64,000 bases of DNA from Massilia pinisoli (GTDB lineage: Bacteria > Pseudomonadota > Gammaproteobacteria > Burkholderiales > Burkholderiaceae_D), in contig NZ_JANUGW010000018.1 in NCBI RefSeq assembly GCF_024753285.1, forward strand, positions 62,001 to 126,000, in the 5' to 3' direction. A program made the translations under genes and the position numbers. Shown in pieces: positions 51,847 through 61,377 of the stretch (position 1 is its first letter; each line of letters opens with the position of its first letter). A model generated the notes under the pieces. That model did not search any database. It was not told the origin of the DNA and worked only from the letters and a program-made list of their open reading frames with translations.

Positions 51847-52607
51847 GCGGCGGCTCCGCGGGCGGCAGCTTCCAGCGCGCGCATCGCCAGCAGATACGGT
51901 CCGGGCCCGTGGCTCAGGCGCGCGACGCCGAGGTCGCGCAACGTGGCCAGCGGCGGCGTGCCGGCGGCGGCCATCAGGTTGACGGGCAGCGGGGATGCGC
52001 GCACGAGCCGTTCGATCAGCGCGGCATCGACGAGGCCGGGGACGAACAGGCCGTCGGCGCCATGCGCGGCATACCCGTGGGCGCGCGCGAGCGTCGCCTC
52101 GAGCAGTTCCGGCGTGTGTTCGCCGGGCGCAGCGAGCAGGAACGCATCCGTGCGGGCGTTGATGAACAGCGGGACGTCGAGCCGGTCGGCGGCCGCGCGC
52201 GCGGCCTGCAGGCGCAGTGCTTGCTCGGCGGCGGGACGCAGGCCGCCGCCATCGATGCCGTCTTCCAGGTTGCAGCCGACGGCGCCGGCACGGACGGCTT
52301 GCGTGACGGTGTCGGCCACGTCGTCCGCGGTCACGCCGTAGCCGCGTTCCAGGTCGGCCGTGACGGGCAGCGCGACGGCGCGCGCGATGCGTCCGATGTT
52401 GGCGATGAGGAGGTCACGGGGCAGCTGTTCGCCGTCGGCATAACCGTTGGCGGCAGCGACGGCCCAGCTGGCCGTGGCGAGGGCTGGCGCGCCGCCGGCC
52501 GCGACGGCCTGCGCGCTGCCGGCATCCCAGCAGTTGAAGAGTACGAGCGGCGCGCCCGGCGCATGCAGCGCGCGGAAGGCGTGGGCCTTGCGGATATGTT
52601 CGGACAT
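51843..52607 (-). CDS. Isocitrate lyase/PEP mutase family enzyme
   Basis: A 254-residue TIM-barrel enzyme: opening RALHAPGAPLVLFNCWDAGSAQAVAAGG, then ATASWAVAAANGYADGEQLP, metal site LPVTADLERGYG and GCNLEDGIDGGG. Members cleave or rearrange C-C or C-P bonds of small acids (oxaloacetate decarboxylase, methylisocitrate lyase, PEP mutase). The expected KxxCGHS lyase loop is not present, favouring a decarboxylase/hydrolase-like activity. GGGAGTCCACC precedes the ATG; it is first of the three-gene operon. Confidence 0.85.
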   Translation of the reverse strand: MSEHIRKAHAFRALHAPGAPLVLFNCWDAGSAQAVAAGGAPALATASWAVAAANGYADGEQLPRDLLIANIGRIARAVALPVTADLERGYGVTADDVADTVTQAVRAGAVGCNLEDGIDGGGLRPAAEQALRLQAARAAADRLDVPLFINARTDAFLLAAPGEHTPELLEATLARAHGYAAHGADGLFVPGLVDAALIERLVRASPLPVNLMAAAGTPPLATLRDLGVARLSHGPGPYLLAMRALEAAARGAAA

Positions 52608-52731
52608 GGTGGACTCCCGTGTTGGTGAAGCCCACAGTGTCGCGGTTAGTCCGGCGCCGCTCAATCACGCCCGAGGTCATGAAGAATTGATCCGGGAGGT
52701 CATGGATTTCATGCCCCGGCCATGGTTGGCA

Positions 52732-53646
52732 TCATGACCAGTGCAGGATGCCCGCCAGGCCCACGCGTGTCGTGGCCAGCAGCCGCCGGTCGCGCAATAC
52801 GTCGAGCACGGCCTTCACGCGCGGGCTGGCCATCGCGGCGCGCGGTCCGGCCAGGGCGAACTGGCGCCGCGCGGGAATGGGCAGCGGCAGCACGCGCACG
52901 TCGTCCGGTTCGGGGAACGTGGCGAGGCGCGGCAGGATCGACCAGCCCATGCCGCGCGCGACCATCGCTGCGATGCTCGTGTCGTTGCCAAGCGTGCGCG
53001 CGGCGGGCGTCTCCAGGCCGGCCGCGCGGCAGCGCGCGAGGATCGCGTCCGCGCCCGTGCAGCCGAGGCGGATGAACGGCAGGCCGTCCAGCTGGTCCCA
53101 CGTCACGGGCAGCACGAAATCGCGCGCCGCGGGCACGACGAGCACGTAGTCGTCGGCCACGTACGGCCGCACATCGAAGCCCTCCTCGACGGGCAGCTGG
53201 GCGATGCCGATGTCGGCCCGGCCGGCCCGCAGCGCGGCGACGACCTCGAGGCGGTCGTTGCAACCATCGTCGATGTCGAGCACGAGGTCGGGATGGCGCG
53301 CCGCCAGCGCCTCGGCCGCGTACGGCAGCAAATGGGTGCCGATGCTGCGGAAGCATGCGATGCGCACGCGGCCCGCGATCGCGTCGTGTGCGCGCGCGCT
53401 GGCGCGCAGGCTGTCTTCCAGATGCAGCATCCGGCGCGCCTTGTCCAGCACGCGCAGCCCTGCTTCCGTCGGCAGCGAGCCTTCGTGCGTGCGCGCAAGC
53501 AGGCGCGTGTCCAGTTCGCGTTCCAGTTCCGCGATCGCATGGCTGATGCGCGACTGGGTGCAATCGAGTTGCGCGGCGGCGGCACTGAAGCTGCCGTGGT
53601 CCGCCACCGCCACCAGCATGTGAAGTTGGCTGAGCTTCATGGCCAT
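52732..53646 (-). CDS. LysR-family transcriptional regulator
   Basis: A 304-residue protein: LysR helix-turn-helix (MKLSQLHMLVAVADHGSFSA, LDCTQSRISHAIAELERELD) and a substrate-binding domain (GRVRIACFRSIGTHLLPYAAEAL onwards). The start at 53646 (MAMKLS) has AAGGA six bases upstream. Divergent from the isochorismatase gene (104 bp) and 124 bp ahead of the PEP-mutase operon on its own strand; either may be its target. Confidence 0.92.
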   Translation of the reverse strand: MAMKLSQLHMLVAVADHGSFSAAAAQLDCTQSRISHAIAELERELDTRLLARTHEGSLPTEAGLRVLDKARRMLHLEDSLRASARAHDAIAGRVRIACFRSIGTHLLPYAAEALAARHPDLVLDIDDGCNDRLEVVAALRAGRADIGIAQLPVEEGFDVRPYVADDYVLVVPAARDFVLPVTWDQLDGLPFIRLGCTGADAILARCRAAGLETPAARTLGNDTSIAAMVARGMGWSILPRLATFPEPDDVRVLPLPIPARRQFALAGPRAAMASPRVKAVLDVLRDRRLLATTRVGLAGILHWS

Positions 53647-53750
53647 CGAAATCCTTCATGGTTGGAGGCTCGATTATCGGCCATTTCGGTAGCGCGGGCA
53701 CGACGGGGCGGCGACCATGGGCTTTTACCGACATCGCTGAAAGGATACGC

Positions 53751-54323
53751 ATGCACACCTTCGCCAACGCCGCCCTCGTCGTCATCGACGTCCAGCAGGG
53801 CTTCCTCGACCCGCGCTGGGGCCGCCGCAACAATCCGGACGCGGAGCGCCACATCGCGGCACTACTGGCCGCGTGGCGGTCGGCAGGACGCCCGCTGTTC
53901 CACGTCCAGCACGGCTCGCGCAGCAGGGAAGGGGCGTTCTATCCGGGCACGCCCGGCCATGCGTTCAAGCCGGAGGCGATGCCGGTGGCCGGGGAGACCA
54001 TCGTGCGCAAGGACGTGAACAGTGCGTTCATCGGCACGGACCTGGAAGCGCGGCTGCGCGCAGCGGACATCACGACGGTCGTGCTGTGCGGCCTGACGAC
54101 GGACCACTGCGTGTCGACGACGGCGCGCATGGCGGCCAATCTCGGCTTCCATATCTTCCTCGTGGAGGATGCCTGCGCCACGCACGAGCGCACGGGGCCG
54201 GACGGCACGTATTTCAGCGCGGAGCAAATGCATGCGACGGCCATCGCGAGCCTGCACGGCGAATTCGCGTGCGTGACCACGACGGCTGGCGTGCCGGGGG
54301 TTCAGTCCATGCAGGATGAGTGA
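53751..54323 (+). CDS. Isochorismatase-family cysteine hydrolase
   Basis: A 190-residue hydrolase. The catalytic triad of the family is visible as D in LVVIDVQQGF (D13), K in IVRKDVNSAF and C in LTTDHCVSTTARMA. It hydrolyses an amide or vinyl ether of a small acid; nicotinamidase- and isochorismatase-like members share the pattern. AAGGATACGC precedes the ATG at 53751; the frame open to 53658 would overlap the LysR promoter. Divergent LysR regulator. Confidence 0.9.
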   Translation: MHTFANAALVVIDVQQGFLDPRWGRRNNPDAERHIAALLAAWRSAGRPLFHVQHGSRSREGAFYPGTPGHAFKPEAMPVAGETIVRKDVNSAFIGTDLEARLRAADITTVVLCGLTTDHCVSTTARMAANLGFHIFLVEDACATHERTGPDGTYFSAEQMHATAIASLHGEFACVTTTAGVPGVQSMQDE

Positions 54324-54421
54324 TAATATTGCAACTACAATTCCCAGTGGGAAAATAATATTGGAATGTTATCGCAAACAATGGTAATGTTGGCAGTAAA
54401 TACACTCCACTGAGCAATTTC

Positions 54422-55372
54422 ATGCGCAACCGACTCATTGTTCTTGCGATCGCCGCCATCGGCGTCGGCTCCGCCCAGGCAGGCGTCCTGAACCTGATGG
54501 ACCCTGTCGGCGGCGCAAACCTGTACGCGATCCGCGATGTCACCGCATCGTCCAGCGACGTGGAGGGTGCGGTCGTTGCTGGCGGCAACGTCACGATTTC
54601 CAGCTATTCGATCAACCACAACAACAAGGATGCGTTCGGCGCGGACGGCTACGCGCTCGTCGCTGGCGGCAACCTGTCGCTGCAGGGTGGTTCGATCGAG
54701 AACGGCAAGGCCTATGTGGGTGGCACAACCACATTGACGTGGGCCGCAGCGCCGCCGATGTCGGCGCAGTCGCCTGTCGATTTCAAGGCCGCGCCGAACT
54801 ATTACAAGGGCCTGGCCGGGGCGCTGTCCGGCGTCGACCCGACGGGCGCGGTGGCGCGCCTGTGGAGCGGCGTCAGGGTGACGGGCAGCGGCCATGGCGG
54901 CGTCGACGTCTTCGACGTGTCGTCGGACCTGTTCTCGAATTCCAGCAGCTGGACCCTGGAACAGCTCGTACCGGGCGAGACGCTCGTGTTCAACGTGAGC
55001 GGCACCGCCGGCACCTTCAACAACGGCGGCATCAGCTTCGAGCCGCTGAGCGGCTACAACGTGCTGTTCAATTTTTACGAGGCGACCAGCATCGACGTGC
55101 GCGGGGTGATCGGCAGCGTGCTGGCGCCTTACGCGACGCAGACGGCGAACTGGGGTGTCGTCAACGGCAACGTGATCGTCGATACCTGGTCGTCGACGGT
55201 CCAGGTCAATGCGAACCACTACTTCAACCCGGTCGACGTCGCCGGCCTGACGCCGGCCGCGCACGCCGACAAGGCGACCCCGGCGCAGGTGCCCGAGCCG
55301 GGCAGCGCGGCCCTGGTTCTGGCCGGGCTGGCCGCGGCGGCGATCGGGAGAAGGAAACGCCGGCAGGCCTGA
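54422..55372 (+). CDS. Choice-of-anchor-A PEP-CTERM surface protein
   Basis: A 316-residue secreted protein: signal peptide MRNRLIVLAIAAIGVGSAQA; a choice-of-anchor-A domain (about 25-270; LYAIRDVTASSSDVEGAVVAGGNVTI, GNVIVDTWSSTVQVN); and a PEP-CTERM tag (PEPGSAALVLAGLAAAAIG plus RRKRR). Substrate for an exosortase elsewhere in the genome, likely exported to the surface or matrix. A palindrome TTCCCAGTGGGAA lies at 54341-54353 upstream. Confidence 0.88.
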   Translation: MRNRLIVLAIAAIGVGSAQAGVLNLMDPVGGANLYAIRDVTASSSDVEGAVVAGGNVTISSYSINHNNKDAFGADGYALVAGGNLSLQGGSIENGKAYVGGTTTLTWAAAPPMSAQSPVDFKAAPNYYKGLAGALSGVDPTGAVARLWSGVRVTGSGHGGVDVFDVSSDLFSNSSSWTLEQLVPGETLVFNVSGTAGTFNNGGISFEPLSGYNVLFNFYEATSIDVRGVIGSVLAPYATQTANWGVVNGNVIVDTWSSTVQVNANHYFNPVDVAGLTPAAHADKATPAQVPEPGSAALVLAGLAAAAIGRRKRRQA

Positions 55373-55394
55373 GCACTGCCGGCAACGGCGCTGC

Positions 55395-56564
55395 CTAGGC
55401 CAGCGCCGCCACCGCGCTGCGCCGCCCATGCGCGCGCATCGCGAGCGCGAGGCACACGCCGGACAGGGCAAGGGCCGCCGCGACCCATTGCGGCGATGCG
55501 TACGAATAGCCCAGCGTGAGCGGAATCCCGCCGAGGAAGGCGCCCAGCGCGTTGCCGATGTTGAAGCCGGACTGGCCCAGCGACGAGCCCAGCATCTCGG
55601 CCTCGCGCGAGTGCTCGATCAGCAGCATCTGGATCGGCGGCCCCAGCGCCAGCGCATTCGCGCCGACGGCGAACGCCAGCACCATCATCGCGGGTTGCGA
55701 CCCGGCGAGCAGGGCGTTCATGCACAGCAGCGCGACCATCGACATCAGCAGCAGGATGATGGCCGGCAGCGGCGCCATGCGGTCCGCCAGCTTGCCGCCC
55801 GCGTTCACGCCCACCGTCATGCCGACGCCGACCGCCGTCATGATCAACGGGATCGTGTTGGCGTGGAAGTGCGTGACGTCCGTCAGCAGCGGCGCGATGT
55901 AGCTGAGCCAGGCGAAGAAGCCGCCCGTGCCGATCGACGTGATGCCCAGCGCCAGCCACAGGTTCGGCTTGCGGAAGATTTTCAAGTCCTGGCGCAGGCC
56001 GGCGCCCGGCGTCGCCTCGAAATACGGCACCAGCTTGTGCAGCATGATCATCGTGGCGAGGCCGATGGCGGCCACGATGAGGAACACGAAGCGCCAGCTC
56101 ATGTTGTGCCCGAGCCAGGTGCCTGCCGGGACGCCCAGCACGTTCGCGAGCGTCAGCCCGGAAAACATGCTCGCGAGGGCGGCCGCTTCCTTGCCCTTGT
56201 CGGCGAGACGCGTGGCGACGACGGCACCGACGCCGAAGAACGCGCCGTGCGGCAGGCCGGCCAGGAAGCGGAACAACAGCATCGTGTGGAAATTCGGCGC
56301 GAACGCGGACAGCGCATTGAACGCCGTGAACATCAGCATGAACCAGATCAGCACGCTGCGCGGCGGCCGGTGCGACAGCATGCTGACGAGCGTGGGCGCG
56401 CCCACGACGACGCCGACCGCATACGCGGAAATCAGGTAGCCCGCCTGCGGGATGGAAATGTCGAGGCCGGTCGCGATGTCGGGCAGGATGCCCATCATGA
56501 CGAATTCCGTCATGCCGATACCGAAACCGCCCAGGGCCAGCGGGGCCAGGCTTTTCTTGATCAT
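55395..56564 (-). CDS. MFS transporter, AraJ/NepI-like (12 TM)
   Basis: A 389-residue inner-membrane protein with twelve predicted segments. MFS motif A-like LVSMLSHRPPRSVLIW after the second segment, FGIGMTEFVMMGILPDIATGLDIS at the start, and VGVNAGGKLADRMAPL in the middle. The family (AraJ, NepI, YdhP) exports sugars, purine nucleosides or drugs; substrate unknown. Convergent with the PEP-CTERM gene, whose stop is 22 bp away. Confidence 0.9.
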   Translation of the reverse strand: MIKKSLAPLALGGFGIGMTEFVMMGILPDIATGLDISIPQAGYLISAYAVGVVVGAPTLVSMLSHRPPRSVLIWFMLMFTAFNALSAFAPNFHTMLLFRFLAGLPHGAFFGVGAVVATRLADKGKEAAALASMFSGLTLANVLGVPAGTWLGHNMSWRFVFLIVAAIGLATMIMLHKLVPYFEATPGAGLRQDLKIFRKPNLWLALGITSIGTGGFFAWLSYIAPLLTDVTHFHANTIPLIMTAVGVGMTVGVNAGGKLADRMAPLPAIILLLMSMVALLCMNALLAGSQPAMMVLAFAVGANALALGPPIQMLLIEHSREAEMLGSSLGQSGFNIGNALGAFLGGIPLTLGYSYASPQWVAAALALSGVCLALAMRAHGRRSAVAALA

Positions 56565-56693
56565 TGTGTTTTCGCCAAAAACGTGCGGAGATGAGGAAGC
56601 CGGACATTATGGCGACTCAAGGCGGAGGAGTCCGCTTTCGAGTCGTGATGTCCGGTATAGCCCTCGATGATAGCGGTATCACGCCGAGTCTGC

Positions 56694-57293
56694 TTACGAC
56701 TCTTCGTTTTCCGCGATCCAGTCGATACGGCCGTTGCCCGCTTCGTTCAGGCGGGCAATGACTGGGGCGGCCTTGTCCTCGGGCAGGTGAAAGGCGAACG
56801 AGACCACGTCTGCGTGGGTGACGTCGTCCAGGGTGGCGCCCGCCGCGTCCAGCTCGCGCCGGACCAGGCCTTCGAGCGGGTACGATGCGTCGCAGCGCAG
56901 GTGCCGCTGGCGGATGATGGGCATTTTCTGGGCGCCGAGCAGCGCCTGCGCCACGCTGTCCGTGTACGCGCGCACGAGCCCGCCCGCACCCAGCTTGACG
57001 CCGCCGAAATAGCGGACGACGGTCGCCAGCACGCCTTCGAGATCCTGGTGGCGCAATACGTCCAGCATGGGACGTCCGGCCGTGCCGCTGGGCTCGCCGT
57101 CGTCGACGGCCGCCGATTGCCCGCCCGCCAGCAGCGCCCAGCACACGTGCGCCGCGCCCGGATGCGCGGCCCGCAGCCCCGCGACGATCTTTTGCGCGCC
57201 GGCCCGGTCGGGCATCGGCTGCACGCAGGCGATGAAGCGGCTCTTCTTGATGATCAGTTCGTGCTGGACGGGGGTGAGGATGGTCTGCGGCAT
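56694..57293 (-). CDS. YigZ/IMPACT-family protein
   Basis: A 199-residue cytoplasmic protein: N-terminal IMPACT domain (KKSRFIACVQPMPDRAGAQK, DDGEPSGTAGRPMLDVLR, VVRYFGGVKLGAGGLVRAY) and a C-terminal DUF1949-type domain (about 135-195). Members bind ribosomes or nucleic acid and are widespread but poorly understood. Full length; divergent from the GH13 gene, with a 127-bp gap. Confidence 0.92.
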   Translation of the reverse strand: MPQTILTPVQHELIIKKSRFIACVQPMPDRAGAQKIVAGLRAAHPGAAHVCWALLAGGQSAAVDDGEPSGTAGRPMLDVLRHQDLEGVLATVVRYFGGVKLGAGGLVRAYTDSVAQALLGAQKMPIIRQRHLRCDASYPLEGLVRRELDAAGATLDDVTHADVVSFAFHLPEDKAAPVIARLNEAGNGRIDWIAENEES

Positions 57294-57329
57294 GGGGCGT
57301 ACAGCTTACTGTATTTCGGTGCCGACCGC

Positions 57330-57349
57330 ATGTAGAAGTAAAACTACAT
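57330..57349. promoter_or_regulatory. Inverted repeat upstream of the GH13 gene
   Basis: ATGTAG (57330-57335) and CTACAT (57344-57349) are perfect arms around eight bases. A weak promoter (TTGAAA at 57366-57371, 17 bp, TACTTT at 57389-57394) follows, which puts the repeat just upstream of the -35, where an activator would bind. Both divergent genes could be affected. Confidence 0.4.
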
Positions 57350-57419
57350 TCAAGGGGAATAATGCCTTGAAATCGTGAGTTTATGATGTTACTTTACTAC
57401 AAATTACTGTGGAGACATC

Positions 57420-59261
57420 ATGAAGAAATTGATTCTGGCCATCTCGGCGTTCGTGCCCGCGTTGTGGGCGGGCGCCGCGCCGTATGCCATCGAGCACGTG
57501 GAACCGCTGAACTGGTGGGTCGGCATGAAGTGGTCCGACCTGCAGGTGATGGTGCACGGCGAGAAGATCGCCGAGCTGGAGCCTGCGTTGTCCTACCCCG
57601 GCGTGCGCATCGCCGGCGTGGAGCGCACGGACAACCCGAACTTCCTGTTCGTGAACCTGAAGATCGGTGCGACGGCGCGGCCGGGCGAGATCAAGCTGCA
57701 GTTCAAGCGGGGCAACGACGTCGTGACGACGTATCCGTACCGCCTGGAAGCGCGCCGGCAAGGGTCGGCAGAGCGGCGCGGTTTCGATTCGAGCGACGCC
57801 ATTTACCTGCTGATGCCGGACCGGTTCGCGAACGGCAACCCGGCCAACGACGATGCAGGCATGCGTGAGAAGAGCAACCGCAGCGAGCCGACGAAACGGC
57901 ATGGCGGCGACCTGGCCGGCATGCAGGCGCACCTCGATTACATCCGCGACCTCGGGTTCACGATGGTCTGGCCCACGCCCCTGTTGGAAAACAACCAGCA
58001 GGCCTATTCGTACCACGGCTACGCGCTCACGGATTACTACAAGGTCGACCCGCGCTTCGGCACCAACGAGGACTACCGCAACTACGTTGCGGCGGCGAAC
58101 GCGCGCGGTATCGGCGTGATCCACGACGTCGTCCTGAACCACATCGGCACGGGCCACTGGTGGATGCAGGACATGCCCGCATCAGACTGGATCAATCACG
58201 GCAGGACGTACCTGCAGACGAATAACCAGCACACGGTGGCGCAGGACATCCACGCGGCGCCGGAAGAGAAGGCGCGCTTCTTCGACGGCTGGTTCGACAA
58301 GTCGATGCCGGACGTGAACCAGAAGAACAAGCTGGCGGCGCGCTACCTGATCCAGAATACGTTGTGGTGGATCGAGTACGCGAACCTGTCCGGCATCCGC
58401 GAGGACACGTACTCGTACGCCGACCCCGCGTTCCTCGTCGATTGGAACCGCGCCGTGGCCGCGGAATACCCGCACCTGAACATCGTCGGCGAAGAGATGG
58501 ACGACCGCCCGTACATGGTCGCGTACTGGCAGAAGGGCGTCGTCAACCGCGACGGCTACCGTTCCGGCCTGCCTACCGTGATGGATTTCCCGCTCGTCGA
58601 TACGGCCCCGCAGGCGCTGACGGCCCCGGAAGAGGGCGGCCAGGGCCTGATCCGCATCTACGAAACCATCGCCGCAGACTGGCTGTACGCGGACCCGTTG
58701 AAGCTGTTGGTCTTCCCCGACAACCACGACCGCCCGCGCGCGCTCGCGCAGGTGGACGGCAACGTCGACCTGCTCAAGTCCGACGTGATCCTGATGGCGA
58801 CGACGCGCGGCATCCCGCAGGTGTTCTACGGGACCGAGATGCTGATCCAGGGCCCGAAGCAGCGCAATGACGGCGTGCTGCGCGCGGACATGCCGGGCGG
58901 CTGGGCGGGCGACACGGTGAACGCGTTCACGGGTGCCGGCCTCACGGACGGCGAGCGCGACATGCAGCACTTCGTACGCACCTTGTTCAACTGGCGCAAG
59001 ACCAGCTCCGCCGTCAAGTACGGCAAGCTGACCCACTACCTGCCGCGTGACGGGCAGTACGTCTACTTCCGCCACGACGGCAAGCAGACGGTGATGGTCG
59101 TGCTGAACAAGAACGCCAAGGCCACGCAGCTGGACCTGTCCCGCTTCGCCGGCATGGTGAAGGATGCGCGCCAGGGCAAAAACGTGCTGACGGGAGCGGC
59201 CGTCGACCTGCGCGCGCCGCTGGCCTTGGCGCCGATGACGTCCGTCGTCGTCGAGTGGTGA
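57420..59261 (+). CDS. Secreted GH13 enzyme (cyclomaltodextrinase/neopullulanase-like)
   Basis: A 613-residue exported enzyme. Signal peptide to about residue 20; N-terminal beta domain (about 21-115, EHVEPLNWWVGMKWSDLQVMVHG) typical of cyclomaltodextrinase/SusA enzymes; TIM barrel with regions DVVLNH (236-241), nucleophile D329 in GIREDTYSY, acid E358 in IVGEEMDD, and NHDRPR; C-terminal beta domain. It hydrolyses alpha-glucans or cyclodextrins outside the cytoplasm. Confidence 0.93.
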   Translation: MKKLILAISAFVPALWAGAAPYAIEHVEPLNWWVGMKWSDLQVMVHGEKIAELEPALSYPGVRIAGVERTDNPNFLFVNLKIGATARPGEIKLQFKRGNDVVTTYPYRLEARRQGSAERRGFDSSDAIYLLMPDRFANGNPANDDAGMREKSNRSEPTKRHGGDLAGMQAHLDYIRDLGFTMVWPTPLLENNQQAYSYHGYALTDYYKVDPRFGTNEDYRNYVAAANARGIGVIHDVVLNHIGTGHWWMQDMPASDWINHGRTYLQTNNQHTVAQDIHAAPEEKARFFDGWFDKSMPDVNQKNKLAARYLIQNTLWWIEYANLSGIREDTYSYADPAFLVDWNRAVAAEYPHLNIVGEEMDDRPYMVAYWQKGVVNRDGYRSGLPTVMDFPLVDTAPQALTAPEEGGQGLIRIYETIAADWLYADPLKLLVFPDNHDRPRALAQVDGNVDLLKSDVILMATTRGIPQVFYGTEMLIQGPKQRNDGVLRADMPGGWAGDTVNAFTGAGLTDGERDMQHFVRTLFNWRKTSSAVKYGKLTHYLPRDGQYVYFRHDGKQTVMVVLNKNAKATQLDLSRFAGMVKDARQGKNVLTGAAVDLRAPLALAPMTSVVVEW

Positions 59262-59279
59262 CGGGGCGCGCCGGATAAA

Positions 59280-61352
59280 TCAGTCGACGGCGCAGGCGCC
59301 CGCGCGCGCGCGGGCCAGCATCTGCCCGATCTGCGCGGCGGGGCACGGACGGCCGTACAGATAGCCCTGCGACTTGTCACAGCCGTTCGCGCGCAGGAAG
59401 TCGTTCTGCTCCTGCGTCTCGATGCCCTCGGCCACGACTTCCATCTTGAGGCTGCGCGCCATCGCGATGATGGCGCGCGTGATGGCCGCGTCTTCCGGAT
59501 TCTGCGGCAGGCCGCGCACGAAACTCCGGTCCACTTTCAAGGCGCGCACGGGGAAGGTCTTCAGGTAGCTCATCGACGAATAGCCAGTGCCGAAGTCGTC
59601 GATCGCGAGCTGGATGCCGGCGTCCGTCAGCGCATGCAGGCGGTCGAGGATGTCGGTCGACGCGTCCATCAGCATGCTCTCCGTCAGTTCCAGCTCGAGC
59701 CAGCACGGGTCGACGTCCGCCTCGCGCAACGTCGCGAGCACGTTGGCGACGAGGGCGCTCTCCTTGAGCTGGCGGCCGGACAGGTTGACCGCGACGCGCA
59801 GCGGATACCCCTCTTCGTGCCACCGCTTGACGTCGCGGCACGCTTCGCGCAGCACCCATTCGCCGATCGGCACGATCACGCCGGAGTCCTCGGCGACGGG
59901 AATGAAATCGCTGGGACTGACCATGCCCAGCTGCGGATGGACCCAGCGGATCAGCGCCTCGACGCCGACGATATCGCCGCTCTTGAGATCGACCTGCGGC
60001 TGGTAGTGCAGCACGAACTCGTCGCGTTCCAGCGCGCGCCGCAGGTTGTTGTCCAGCTTGAAGCGTTTATGGGCGTCGTCGCGCATGCTGGGCGTGAACG
60101 TGCGCCACGCGTTCTTGCCGCCGTTCTTCGCGTAGTACATCGCGGTGTCGGCGTATTTCAGCAGCGCGTGCATGTCGGTCGCGTCGTCCGGGTAGACGCT
60201 GATGCCGATCGAGGCGCCGATGTGGATGTCGTGGCCGTGGATGTGGATCGGGTCCGCCAGCTTGGTCAGGCATTTTTCCGCGATCATCGACGCGACCCGC
60301 ACCTGGTTCACGTTCTCGAGGATGATGCCGAATTCGTCGCCGCCGATGCGCGACAGGACGTCGCCGAAGCGCAGCGTCTCCGACAGCCGGCGCGACACGA
60401 GGCGCAGCAGCTCGTCGCCGATGTCGTGGCCCAGCGTGTCGTTGACGGTCTTGAAGTTGTCCAGGTCGATGAACATCAGGATCGTGCGCTCGTCGAACTT
60501 GCGCGCACGCGCGATGACGGCTTCCAGGCGTTCGTTGAAGAAGTGCCGGTTGTTGAGCTGCGTGACGGGATCGTAGTGGGCGAGCCGATCGAGCTTCACT
60601 TCGATGCGCTTGCGTTCGTTGATCTCCGCTTCCAGTTCCCGTTCGCGCTTCTGGATGCGGTCGAGCATGCCGTTGAACGTGCGCGCCAAAAGGCCGATGT
60701 CGGCGGCCGGCGGCACGTCGGCCCGTAGCGAGTAATCGCCCTGGCGCGAGATCTGCTCGCTCACCGCGGACAGCGCGAGGATCGGCGCCGTGAAGAAGCG
60801 CTGCAGCCGCGACAGCGCGAAATACGAGAGGCTGAGCAGGGCCAGCATCATCGGCAGCGCCAGCGCGAGATACAGCGCGAGCTGGCGGTACACGCTCGTC
60901 ACGCTGCTGCGCACGACGAGTGTGCCGAGCAGGCGGTTGCCGACCCGGATCGGGCGCGTCACGCTGACGCCGCGCACATCCATCGCCGTCTCGCGCGCGC
61001 GCGTGTCGCGCGCGGCGGGCGGCGTGTCGGGGTCGCGCGCGAAGCTGACGAAGGCGCGGTCGTGCGCGTCATACGCGACGGCCGACTGGACGTCCGGCGC
61101 GACGCGCAGCGCGGACAGGATGTCGCGCGCCGCGTCCGTATCGGCGAAGGCCATCGCGGCCGTCAGGTTCTCGCCCACCATCGTCGCCTGCGATTGCGTT
61201 TGCCGGATCAGCGCCGCCGTGAAGAAATACAGCTGGATCCCGATGAGGAACAGCGTCGACAGGAACATCACGCCGCCGCAGGTCGCGAGATAGGTCCATT
61301 TGAGCTTGGTGCTCAGCGCTTGCCGGTTGATCCATTCGATGAAGTGTTCCAT
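59280..61352 (-). CDS. Membrane GGDEF-EAL protein (CHASE8-HAMP)
   Basis: A 690-residue c-di-GMP enzyme. Two membrane segments flank a CHASE8-like periplasmic domain (TQSQATMVGENLTAAMAFAD); then HAMP, a GGDEF domain with intact GGDEF at 337-341 and an EAL domain with EAL at 465-467. Both catalytic signatures are present, so it could make and degrade c-di-GMP. It starts 25 bp after yfiR-like; CHASE8-type cyclases are known to be inhibited by YfiR. Confidence 0.93.
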   Translation of the reverse strand: MEHFIEWINRQALSTKLKWTYLATCGGVMFLSTLFLIGIQLYFFTAALIRQTQSQATMVGENLTAAMAFADTDAARDILSALRVAPDVQSAVAYDAHDRAFVSFARDPDTPPAARDTRARETAMDVRGVSVTRPIRVGNRLLGTLVVRSSVTSVYRQLALYLALALPMMLALLSLSYFALSRLQRFFTAPILALSAVSEQISRQGDYSLRADVPPAADIGLLARTFNGMLDRIQKRERELEAEINERKRIEVKLDRLAHYDPVTQLNNRHFFNERLEAVIARARKFDERTILMFIDLDNFKTVNDTLGHDIGDELLRLVSRRLSETLRFGDVLSRIGGDEFGIILENVNQVRVASMIAEKCLTKLADPIHIHGHDIHIGASIGISVYPDDATDMHALLKYADTAMYYAKNGGKNAWRTFTPSMRDDAHKRFKLDNNLRRALERDEFVLHYQPQVDLKSGDIVGVEALIRWVHPQLGMVSPSDFIPVAEDSGVIVPIGEWVLREACRDVKRWHEEGYPLRVAVNLSGRQLKESALVANVLATLREADVDPCWLELELTESMLMDASTDILDRLHALTDAGIQLAIDDFGTGYSSMSYLKTFPVRALKVDRSFVRGLPQNPEDAAITRAIIAMARSLKMEVVAEGIETQEQNDFLRANGCDKSQGYLYGRPCPAAQIGQMLARARAGACAVD

Positions 61353-61377
61353 GCTTGTCGTCCGCCACGGCCGTTCG

